The translations under genes and the position numbers were made by a program. This document shows, in pieces, positions 48,863 through 55,110 of a DNA stretch of 55,110 nucleotides (within the stretch, counting starts at the first letter, position 1; every line of letters starts with the position of its first letter). The stretch is from the NCBI GenBank assembly GCA_046263055.1, contig JBHELO010000003.1:1-55110 (forward strand), given 5' to 3'. The notes beneath the pieces were generated by a model. That model had not been told where the DNA came from, searched no databases, and worked only from the letters and a program-made list of their open reading frames with translations. Source of the DNA: DATAQC01 sp046263055. Its GTDB lineage: Bacteria; Actinomycetota; Acidimicrobiia; Acidimicrobiales; AC-14.

Positions 48863-49327
48863 CCGCGCCCCAGCCCGCCCGACGCCTGCCGAGGTGTCGG
48901 GGCAGCCGTTTCCGCTGCGGAACGGCCGGCTCGTCGAGCAGCCGGTGGGCGACGAGGAAGCAGATCATGGTCGGGCTGCCTGCCGTCCCAATGGTCCCCC
49001 CCTCCTGGCGACGCAGGCCGTCGACGAAGTCGGCCACCGACCCCTCGACCAGGGTGCTGTTGGACCACTGGTCGACGGAGCGGAGCGGGGTGGAGGCGAC
49101 GAACTTCGCCGGGCGGTGATCCAGCCGGCGAACGGCTCGTCTGTGGACGTCGGCCAGTAGCCCGCCCACTCGGTGAACGTCACCCGGCCGGCCAGGACGG
49201 CGTCCTGCTCGTCGAGCCTGCAGGTCAAGACCGCCCCCACGTCCTCCTCGAAGGTCGGTTGGCACTCGTTGGGGGCCTGGACGACGCCGTCGATGGAGCT
49301 GAACAGGCCGGGGGTCACCTTGCGCAT
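48843..49327 (-). pseudogene. Dihydrofolate-reductase-family (RibD C-terminal-like) gene, frameshifted
   Basis: ATG 49327 begins MRKVTPGLFSSIDGVVQAP and runs to STDEPFAGWIT. The frame then shifts at about 49108 and resumes KFVASTPLRSVDQWSNSTLV, EGSVADFVDGLRRQEGGTIG, TAGSPTMICFLVAHRLLDE. The family's end (LHPVVVGGGRRLF-like) is replaced by unrelated residues. It is a frameshifted, C-terminally damaged gene of the DHFR-like group often paired with ECF sigma modules. A matching ECF-type promoter precedes it. Confidence 0.75.
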
Positions 49328-49366
49328 GGCGGGAGGTCCTTCCGGTCGGTGGGCTTGCTGTGGGGG

Positions 49367-49394
49367 AATACGAACCGCGGGCGTCGTTCCGACA
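49367..49394 (-). promoter_or_regulatory. ECF-type promoter for the DHFR-like gene
   Basis: Minus strand: TGTCGG (49394-49389), 16 bp, then CGTATT (49372-49367). The element is nearly identical in design to the plus-strand one at 49436-49463, and in both the spacer ends in GTT. This is the expected pattern for a shared ECF sigma factor, here the ECF42-like protein downstream. Confidence 0.6.
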
Positions 49395-49435
49395 CGTCGC
49401 CACTGGCGCTCCCGGCAGAGACCTCGGCGGGTGTG

Positions 49436-49463
49436 TGTCGATCCGGGCGATGCCGTTCGTAGG
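49436..49463 (+). promoter_or_regulatory. ECF-type promoter for the DUF6069-YCII-sigma operon
   Basis: TGTCGA (49436-49441), 16 bp, then CGTAGG (49458-49463). It lies 47 bp before ATG 49511. I recall TGTCGA as the -35 motif of ECF42 promoters, which fits autoregulation by the sigma factor encoded at 50318. Confidence 0.6.
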
Positions 49464-49510
49464 TGGGATGAGCGGTGCACCGGGCGCCGCCGGCCGAGAA
49501 GGAGTCCCAG

Positions 49511-49927
49511 ATGTCCGTCAGCACCGCCGCTCTCACCACTCCCTACGCCCCGCCCCGCCCGACCTCCCTCCGCCGCCTGACGGTCGGCGCCGGCCTGGCG
49601 GCGGCGGCCGCCGTCACGGCCGTGGCCGCCGCCGTCCGCGCCGCTGGGGTCCCCTTCTCGGCCGGCGGCCCGATCCCCCTGGCCGCGTTCGCCCAGATGA
49701 CCTTCCTCGGCGCTCTCGTCGGCGGGGTCACCGCCGCCGTGCTGAGCCGGCGCAGCGCCGCCCCCCGCCGGCGGTTCCTCCAGGTCACCGGGGTCCTCCT
49801 CGCCTTGTCGTGCGTCCCGTCCGTCGCCCTCCCGCCCGACGTGGCCACCAAGGCCTCCCTGGTCGTCCTGCACCTGGTCGCCGCAGCGATGACCGTCCCC
49901 GTCCTCGCCCGCCGGCTCGACGCCTGA
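49511..49927 (+). CDS. DUF6069-like four-helix membrane protein
   Basis: 138 residues with four hydrophobic segments: AAAAVTAVAAAVRAAGVPF, AFAQMTFLGALVGGVTAAVL, FLQVTGVLLALSCVPSVAL and VVLHLVAAAMTVPVLARRL. The pattern and length match DUF6069 proteins. ATG 49511 has AAGGAG six bases upstream. It is first in the operon with the YCII protein and sigma factor. Function unknown. Confidence 0.8.
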   Translation: MSVSTAALTTPYAPPRPTSLRRLTVGAGLAAAAAVTAVAAAVRAAGVPFSAGGPIPLAAFAQMTFLGALVGGVTAAVLSRRSAAPRRRFLQVTGVLLALSCVPSVALPPDVATKASLVVLHLVAAAMTVPVLARRLDA

Positions 49928-49974
49928 GCCGGCGACCGCCCCCATCCGATCCTCGTGACAAGGAGACGCTGACC

Positions 49975-50325
49975 ATGCCTCAATACCTGCTGTCGGTCTG
50001 GCACGACGACGACTACGAGCTCGACTTCTCGACCCCGGAGGCGCAGCGGGTCGTCGGCCAGGTCGACGAGCTGAACGATGAGCTCCACCGAGCGGGCGCC
50101 TGGGTGTTCGCCGCCGGCCTGCACCCCGCCACGTCGGCCACCGTCGTGCGTTCTGCCGGGGGCACCGTCTCGATGACGGACGGGCCCTACGCCGAGACCA
50201 AGGAGCAGATGGGCGGCTTCTGGGTCATCGAGGCAGCCGACCTCGACGCCGCCCTGGCGTGGGCGGCCAAGGCGGCCGTCGCCTGCGAGGGGCCCGTCGA
50301 GGTGCGGCCGGCGGAAGGTGGCTGA
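49975..50325 (+). CDS. YCII/DGPF-domain protein
   Basis: 116 residues: MPQYLLSVWHDDDYELDF, then TVSMTDGPYAETKEQMGGFW and a terminal helix ALAWAAKAAVACEGPVEVRP. The DGP(F/Y)AETKE block is the family hallmark; here Phe is Tyr. DGPF proteins accompany ECF42 sigma factors. AAGGAG lies nine bases before ATG 49975. Its stop overlaps the sigma gene by 8 nt. Catalytic activity is not established for the family. Confidence 0.9.
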   Translation: MPQYLLSVWHDDDYELDFSTPEAQRVVGQVDELNDELHRAGAWVFAAGLHPATSATVVRSAGGTVSMTDGPYAETKEQMGGFWVIEAADLDAALAWAAKAAVACEGPVEVRPAEGG

Positions 50326-51571
50326 CCCCCTCGACGCCGTCTTCCGCCGGGAAGCCGGACGATGCACGGCCACCCTCATCCGCCTCCTCGGCGACGTCGA
50401 CCTCGCCGAGGAGGCGGTGGCCGAGGCCTTCGCCATCGCGGCTGCACAGTGGCCGGAGCGCGGGGTGCCGCCCAACCCCGGCGGCTGGATCACGACCACG
50501 GCGCGCAACCGCGCCATCGACCGACTGCGGCGCGAGTCCACGCGGATGGACCGCCATCGCGCCGCCGTCGGGCTCCGGACGGACGCCATGGAACCCGACG
50601 ACAACCCCGCCCTCCACGACCTCGATGCGCTGATCGACGTCGTCGTTGACGACCAGCTCCGGCTCATGTTCCTGTGCTGCCACCCGGCGCTGTCCACCGA
50701 CGCCCAGGTGGCCCTGACCCTGCGCCTGCTGGGCGGGCTCCAGAGCGCGGAGATCGCCGCCGCCTTCCTCGTCCCCGAGGCCACCATGGCGCAGCGCATC
50801 GTCCGGGCCAAGCGCAAGCTGCGGGACAACCACGTGTCCTACCGCATCCCCCGGGCCGCCGAGCTCCCGGACCGGGTGGAGGCGGTGCTGGCCGCCATCT
50901 ACCTCGTCTACACCGAAGGCCACACAGCGACGTCGGGGCCGAGCCTGACCCGGGTCGACCTGTCGAGCGAGGCCATCCGGCTCGGGCGCGTGCTCGTCGG
51001 GCTCATGCCCGACGAGCCGGAGGCCGCCGGCCTCCTGGCGTTGATGGTGCTGACCGAAGCCCGCCGGCCGGCCCGGACCGGCGCCGACGGGTCCATGGTG
51101 AGCCTGGCCGACCAGGACCGGGCCCGGTGGGACCGCTCGCTGATCGACGAGGGGCACCGCCTCGTGCGGGCATGCCTGCGCCGCAACCAGCCCGGCCCGT
51201 TCCAGATCCAGGCGGCGATCGCCGCCGTCCATGCCGACGCCCCGACCGCCGCGGCCACGGACTGGGCCCAGATCGTCGCCCTCTACGACCAGCTCCACGC
51301 CGTGCGCCCGAACGCGGTGGTGGCGCTCAACCGGGCCGTCGCCATCGCCGAGGCCTCCGGCCCCGACGCCGCCCTGGCGGCGCTCGCCGGCCTCGACGCC
51401 GAACTGCCCGCCGGCTACCAGCCGTACCACGCGGTGCGGGCCGTCCTCCTGGCCCGGGCCGGGCGGCACGCCGACGCCCTGGCTGCGTACGACCGGGCCA
51501 TCGAGCTGACCGCCAACCCCGCCGAGCGGGCGTTCCTCCGCCGGCGCCGAGCCGCCCGGGCCGGGACCTGA
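50318..51571 (+). CDS. ECF42-type RNA polymerase sigma factor with C-terminal extension
   Basis: 417 residues. Sigma region 2 is CTATLIRLLGDVDLAEEAVA, PNPGGWITTTARNRAIDRLR, and region 4 is LTLRLLGGLQSAEIAAAFLV, PEATMAQRIVRAKRKLRDN. A helical extension of about 210 residues follows (IYLVYTEGHTATSG, VALNRAVAIAEASGPDAAL and TPR-like helices), typical of ECF42 (DUF6596-like). The extension is required for function in studied ECF42 proteins. GTG 50318 overlaps the YCII stop. It should recognise the two TGTCG-N17-CGTA promoters at 49367-49463 (TGTCG plus 17 bp to CGTA). Confidence 0.92.
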   Translation: MADPLDAVFRREAGRCTATLIRLLGDVDLAEEAVAEAFAIAAAQWPERGVPPNPGGWITTTARNRAIDRLRRESTRMDRHRAAVGLRTDAMEPDDNPALHDLDALIDVVVDDQLRLMFLCCHPALSTDAQVALTLRLLGGLQSAEIAAAFLVPEATMAQRIVRAKRKLRDNHVSYRIPRAAELPDRVEAVLAAIYLVYTEGHTATSGPSLTRVDLSSEAIRLGRVLVGLMPDEPEAAGLLALMVLTEARRPARTGADGSMVSLADQDRARWDRSLIDEGHRLVRACLRRNQPGPFQIQAAIAAVHADAPTAAATDWAQIVALYDQLHAVRPNAVVALNRAVAIAEASGPDAALAALAGLDAELPAGYQPYHAVRAVLLARAGRHADALAAYDRAIELTANPAERAFLRRRRAARAGT

Positions 51572-51798
51572 AGCGCCCACCGCCGCCGGTGGAGGACGGC
51601 GACGACCGGGGTCCCCGGCTCTCTGGTGAGCGGGCCGGGCAACCGGGTACCGGGCGGGAGCGAGGGCGACGGACGACGAGCGTCTCGGCTGGCGTCAGGG
51701 TGTCGGGACCGTGAACAGCCCGGCGTCCGCGGCAGGTCCGAGGACCTTGGCGTCCTGGGGCCGGCGCCCACGGCCTGCGGCATGGACGGCGGCCCCGT

Positions 51799-51960
51799 CT
51801 AGGACGGTCTGGCGGGCAGGAGATCGGCGAGGGCGCCGTCGAAGCTCGGGTGGCCGAAGTCGAACCTTGCGGCCTGGAGGCGCCGGGGGACGCAGCGGCG
51901 GCCGATGAGGGCGAGGGCGGGGTCGGTTCCGATCAGCCAGGCGCCCACCCGGACGAGGGT
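51799..51960 (-). pseudogene. C-terminal fragment of a TIGR01777-type sugar epimerase
   Basis: The minus strand reads TLVRVGAWLIGTDPALALIG, RRCVPRRLQAARFDFGHPSF, DGALADLLPARPS. GTDP-L-LTGRRVVP-RL--AGF-F-HP-L--AL-DLL is the DUF1731 ending of TIGR01777 NAD-epimerases. The Rossmann half is gone; only faint matches lie upstream. The gene was truncated at the integration scar that follows. Confidence 0.7.
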
Positions 51961-52198
51961 CGATGGTGTCGGCGGCGACCAGGGGCGGTGAGGCCGGCCA
52001 CGGTGGCGTCGGGCGTGCGGCGCATGAGCCTCGAGCCCGGCGACCCAGGCTGTTTGCCCGCTCCGGCCTGCTCGCCTCCCCGCTCGGCCCGCTGGCGCTG
52101 CTTCGTCTCGGCGCACTCGGGGCCCGGCGCTGGCGGCCGGTGGCCGCTGCCCCACGCCTGCCGCCTCGCCATGCCTCCAGGCGAGGAACTCCGATCCC

Positions 52199-52433
52199 AT
52201 GTGGCACGGATGTGGTCCGGACGGCGGTCTCGACCGGCAAAACCGCCTCTCACCACCTCTTGTGCCGGGAGCGGGCGACGAGAATCGAACTCGCGTTCTC
52301 AGCTTGGGAAGTCGTTCTGGGCCACTTCGCTGAGCTGCGGAAAACCGAGAAAGCGCTGGTCACACGCCATTTGGGCTCCGCGCTGCTACCCCCTCCGTCA
52401 CCCTGGTCCGCCGTAGATGTGGCACGGATGTGG
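52199..52433. repeat. 17-bp direct repeats bracketing the tRNA-Gly fragment
   Basis: ATGTGGCACGGATGTGG occurs at 52199-52215 and 52417-52433, identical, 218 bp apart. Each copy contains an internal ATGTGG doublet. The pair brackets the tRNA-derived core at 52268-52317. They could be integrase arm-type sites or traces of stacked insertions. Confidence 0.75.
52268..52317 (-). other. 3' half of tRNA-Gly(CCC): probable att core
   Basis: The minus strand contains the anticodon loop TTCCCAA, variable region, T-arm GCGAGTTCGATTCTCGT and acceptor CGCCCGCTCC of tRNA-Gly(CCC). The 5' acceptor strand and D-arm cannot be matched; the sequence that would pair with CGCCCGC is TTTTCCG. A tRNA 3' fragment is the signature left when an element integrates into a tRNA gene. 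By orientation the element lies on the high-coordinate side and the intact tRNA should lie beyond the window. Confidence 0.8.
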
Positions 52434-52638
52434 CACGAAACGGACACGCGTCCTCACCGGTGCGTTCGAGTCTGCACCCCGGGCCCGACAACGCGAACGG
52501 CGGCGGGTCGGCCGCCACCACGATCCACCCTCGTCCCCTCGCCGTGGCGGCAAGAGGAGGCCGTGCGCTCCGCTGGCCCCGGGCCGAGGGCGGGACTTCT
52601 TCGACCGATTCCGCACGGACCGCCGTAGCCTGTCGCGG
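52318..52638. other. Non-coding junction between the tRNA fragment and the GNAT gene
   Basis: It contains the second 17-bp repeat (52417-52433) and no convincing gene. Frames across it are shadows. The GNAT promoter lies at its right end. Confidence 0.45.
52626..52631 (+). promoter_or_regulatory. -10 hexamer TAGCCT for the GNAT gene
   Basis: TAGCCT lies seven bases before ATG 52639, with no Shine-Dalgarno sequence, consistent with a leaderless start. Confidence 0.5.
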
Positions 52639-53208
52639 ATGGCGGCGGTGGAGACCGAGAGGCTGACGCTTCGCCCGTGGTCGCCAGCCGACATCGACGA
52701 CCTGGCTGCCGTGTTCGCGGAACCGGCGGTCTGGCGCTACCCGTTCGAGCGCGGGCTCTCCCGGCTCGAGTCGGAGGAGTTCTTGCACCGCCAGCTCGAG
52801 CACTGGGCCGCCAACGGCTTCGGCTCCTGGGTCGCCGAGCTCAAGGCCGACCGCCGGTTGATCGGCTACATCGGACTGGCCATCCCCAGCTGGCTGCCCC
52901 ACGTCCTGCCGGCGGTCGAGGTCGGGTGGCGCCTGCACCCCGACTACTGGGGGCGAGGGCTGGCGACCGAAGGCGGACGTGCCAGCCTGCGATACGGCTT
53001 TCAGACCCTGGGGCTTGATCGCATCATCAGCATCTTCACGCCGGACAACATCGTCTCCGGACGGGTGATGGAGAAACTCGGCATGCGCGACTGCCTGGCC
53101 ACCACCGACGCGGCGCGGGGAGTGCGCCTACTGGTCCGCGAGATCAACCGGTCCGAATGGGAGGCGACCTCGTCCGCCGCCCTCGGAGAGGACGCTGAAC
53201 GAACCTGA
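52639..53208 (+). CDS. GNAT-family N-acetyltransferase
   Basis: 189 residues of the RimJ/RimL-like group that acetylates amino groups with acetyl-CoA. It begins ETERLTLRPWSPADIDDLAA, has IGYIGLAIPSWLPHVLPAVE, GWRLHPDYWGRGLATEGGR (acetyl-CoA loop Q/R-x-x-G-x-G/A region) and ends FTPDNIVSGRVMEKLGMRDC. ATG 52639 is set by the TAGCCT box. It lies inside the presumed integrated element. Substrate unknown. Confidence 0.9.
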   Translation: MAAVETERLTLRPWSPADIDDLAAVFAEPAVWRYPFERGLSRLESEEFLHRQLEHWAANGFGSWVAELKADRRLIGYIGLAIPSWLPHVLPAVEVGWRLHPDYWGRGLATEGGRASLRYGFQTLGLDRIISIFTPDNIVSGRVMEKLGMRDCLATTDAARGVRLLVREINRSEWEATSSAALGEDAERT

Positions 53209-53489
53209 GAGGCGACGATCGGCTGGCAGGGGATGATGTCGGTGCGGAGCGGACAGCTGACCGCTGGCGCCGGCCCGCCCGCCGCGTGGCCGGTGGGTCA
53301 TCGCCCGGTCCGGAGCCGGTGATGCACCACTCAATCCGGGACCTGAGCGGACGACGCGCTCCGCCTGGGTCTCGGTTGGCCCACGGTGACTGCCGGCCGC
53401 CCGCCGCCTTGTGCTCCGGTCCGTCGCTGGGGTGACCGGGTGTGGACCCACGGCTTCACGGGGTCGTGCCGTCGCGGCACGCAGCGCCC

Positions 53490-54054
53490 GATGGCCGCTG
53501 TCGGCCGCCACCTACGAGGCCCTCATCGGGTTGCTGGTGGTGACCGGCATGCGCATCGGGGAGGCCACCCGGCTCGACCGTGGCGATGTGTCGCTGGCGA
53601 GGGCCTGGTCGCCATCCGGGATTCGAAGCTCGGCAAGTCCCGCCAGGTCATGATCCACCCCACCACGGTCACGGCCCTGCGCTCCTACCTGCGCCAGCGC
53701 GCCCAGCTGTCGCCACTGCCCGCCGAGCCCGCCCTCTTCGTCGATCCTGCCGGAAACCGCATCACCTACCAGAGCGTGTGCTCGATGTTCCAGGCGCTGG
53801 TCCGGCGGGCAGGCCTCGTGTCGCGTTCGGAGCAGTGCCGGCCCACCATCCACGGGTTGCGCCACACCTTCGCGGTGAACACCTTGGTGCGTTGGTACCA
53901 CGACGGCGCCAACGTGCAGGCCCGGCTGCCGTTGCTGTCGACCTGGCTCGGTCATGCCGACCCGAAGTGGACCTACTGGTACTTGTCGGCATCGGCGGAG
54001 CTGCTCACCGTGGCCTCCGAGCGTCTCCACGCATCATGGGAGGCCCGGCCGTGA
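53490..54054 (+). pseudogene. Tyrosine recombinase, catalytic domain, frameshifted and N-terminally lost
   Basis: The first frame reads ATYEALIGLLVVTGMRIGEA, TRLDRGDVSLA with the first catalytic Arg (TGMRIGE). At about 53605 the frame shifts and continues EGLVAIRDSKLGKSRQVMIH with the catalytic Lys region. HGLRHTFAVNTL (HxxR box) and LPLLSTWLGHADPKWTYWYL (H/W and Tyr) follow. One frameshift and the missing arm/core-binding domain make it inactive. It lies 1.2 kb from the tRNA-Gly fragment, which suggests it once served that integration. Confidence 0.8.
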
Positions 54055-54113
54055 CCCGGGTCGCGCCCACCCTGCAGCCCTGTGGCCCCTGTCTTTGCCC
54101 GACGGGTGGCAGC

Positions 54114-55110
54114 TCATCGAATCTCCAGCGATGCATTGGTGTGATCGACGCTCTCGTCGGCGGGATGCCAGGTCGTCCAAGTGCCGCCCGGGCTGCGGAT
54201 GGACCAGCGCTCGTGCCCATGGGAACGGCCGGCCAAGGTCATCCACTTTCCGCCGAACAGTCTTTGGAGCACCTCGTTGCGCTGGATGATCGCCTCGATG
54301 CGATCGAGGGGCGCCTGGACGACGGCGAGCAGGCGCAGCGGTTCATGGATGCGACGGTCTCCAACGCCCACCGCCTGGGCGGGGAGGCCGACCTGGAGGT
54401 CGCCGCCCTCGCCGAGGACGACGCCGATACCGCCCACCGGGTTGTGCAGCGTCTTGTCTCCGGCGCCGAACTGGTCGGGGTCGACCGACGAGAAGTAGTA
54501 CTGAGCGGAGATCCACACGCCGACGACGAGCGGCGCGGTGAGGATCGTCTCCAGGGCGGTGCCGTCGGGATCGCTGTCGGCGTCGTAGTTGTGCAGGAAC
54601 ACTCGGCATGCCAGGTCGAGCTCGGCGGTGATCGAGCGGGGCCCGATGACGAACGCAGCATTGCCGGCGAGCCCCCACTCGGGACGAACCTGCGCCCAGT
54701 CGTACCCACGGACCCGGACCTTCCCCGGATTGCCCGGGAGGCGACCGGCGCGCTCGCGTGCGAGTCGTTCACCGGCCAGCGCCACGTCCCGCTCGAAGGC
54801 CGCGACCAGCCGTTCGTGGCTGTCCGGCACGGCCTCGCGGTCGAGAACAGTCACCTGGTCGGAGACGGTGTCGTGCTGGGCGGCAACGAAGCGGGCGTCG
54901 TCGGGCACCGTGATGCCTCGCTCTTTGAGGCCGGAACGGACCCCAGGGTCGTTCAGGAGGGCCACTACCACTCGGGCGCTCGAACCACCGGGGGCGCCGC
55001 CGCACGCGCCGCAGTCATAGGAGGATGCGTGCGGGTTTTTGACGTTGTAGCTGCCGTGCCCGCAGAGCACGGTGAGCCGGGCGAAGCGGGTCAAGCTCAT
55101 GGTCCGGAGG
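54114..55110 (-). CDS. dabA: DabA-type inorganic carbon transporter subunit (C-terminal part, gene continues beyond window)
   Basis: DabA (DUF2309) couples with the membrane protein DabB to convert CO2 to bicarbonate in one direction and concentrate inorganic carbon. The visible 330 or so residues are the C-terminal part. VLCGHGSYNVKNPHASSYDC, GACGG contains the His and Cys that match the zinc ligands His524 and Cys539 of the Halothiobacillus protein, with the same 15-residue separation. Other blocks are PRSITAELDLACRVFLHNYD, DPDGTALETILTAPLVVGVW and NPVGGIGVVLGEGGDLQVGL. The frame is open to the window edge, and DabA is normally far longer, so the N-terminal half with the other zinc ligands lies outside. 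It is inside the presumed integrated element. Confidence 0.93.
   Translation of the reverse strand, partial: LRTMSLTRFARLTVLCGHGSYNVKNPHASSYDCGACGGAPGGSSARVVVALLNDPGVRSGLKERGITVPDDARFVAAQHDTVSDQVTVLDREAVPDSHERLVAAFERDVALAGERLARERAGRLPGNPGKVRVRGYDWAQVRPEWGLAGNAAFVIGPRSITAELDLACRVFLHNYDADSDPDGTALETILTAPLVVGVWISAQYYFSSVDPDQFGAGDKTLHNPVGGIGVVLGEGGDLQVGLPAQAVGVGDRRIHEPLRLLAVVQAPLDRIEAIIQRNEVLQRLFGGKWMTLAGRSHGHERWSIRSPGGTWTTWHPADESVDHTNASLEIR

Noticed and set aside
52268..52340. Complete tRNA-Gly gene
   Set aside because: The acceptor 5' strand does not pair with the 3' strand and the anticodon stem is broken; only the 3' part matches a tRNA.
54181..54498. 105-residue plus-strand open frame over dabA
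   Set aside because: It is antisense to conserved DabA sequence and Arg/Ser/Pro-rich; a shadow.

Overview
The window is a GC-rich chromosome segment from an actinobacterium. Lsr2, an ECF42-type sigma factor beside a DGPF/YCII protein, MprAB-like two-component genes and frequent GTG starts all point that way. Many starts sit 6-10 nt downstream of a TAnnnT -10 hexamer with no Shine-Dalgarno sequence, so leaderless transcripts look common. This style fits Acidimicrobiia-like lineages, but the class assignment is inference.

Layout. 1-3.4 kb: 5'-truncated large serine integrase, then a leftward arsenic block (ArsI/CadI-like lyase, aquaporin, ArsC) in which every gene carries single-base frameshifts. 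3.4-5.1 kb: ADP-ribosylglycohydrolase and its MerR regulator, followed by a second, decayed MerR tail. 5.1-8.5 kb: RF3 with an overlapping zinc-ribbon gene, a DUF2795 mini-protein and a GT90-like transferase. 8.7-17.5 kb: lipase-maturation-factor-like membrane protein, RpoD-like sigma factor, RDD protein, OmpR/HisKA pair, SirB1-like transglutaminase-fold protein, a stand-alone Nfu N-domain protein, SRPBCC protein and an unknown polytopic membrane protein. 17.7-21.6 kb: a decayed Cys-rich gene, MFS exporter and a TPR protein. 21.6-24.0 kb: acyl carrier protein, acyl-CoA-ligase-like enzyme, ArsR regulator. 24.0-28.7 kb: livH-K-M-G-F branched-chain amino-acid (or similar) ABC transporter, whose LivF has Glu in place of the Walker A Lys. 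28.8-30.2 kb: pyrE divergent from a methyltransferase. 30.2-32.5 kb: small uncharacterised genes and remnants. 32.7-36.8 kb: translationally coupled zinc/manganese ABC transporter plus Fur-family regulator, then an alpha/beta hydrolase. 37.3-39.8 kb: small membrane protein, 22-bp minisatellite and an S9 prolyl-oligopeptidase-like enzyme. 40.3-43.2 kb: a 632-residue membrane protein with a duplicated D-x2-W-H-x10-[TS]-P-x-H motif, divergent from a MerR gene, with a dyad inside the promoter spacer. 43.2-49 kb: small proteins, protease and IS1595-type remnants, lsr2 and two large secreted proteins. 49-51.6 kb: ECF42-type module (frameshifted DHFR-like gene, DUF6069-like protein, YCII/DGPF protein, sigma factor) with two matching divergent promoters. 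51.8-55.1 kb: integration scar (epimerase fragment, 3' half of tRNA-Gly(CCC), 17-bp direct repeats, GNAT gene, decayed tyrosine recombinase), ending in a partial DabA inorganic-carbon-uptake gene.

Most intact housekeeping and transport operons occupy 5-43 kb. Both edges and 43-54 kb are accessory DNA rich in gene fragments. The single-base indels concentrate in accessory genes, which suggests decay, but homopolymer sequencing error cannot be excluded from sequence alone.
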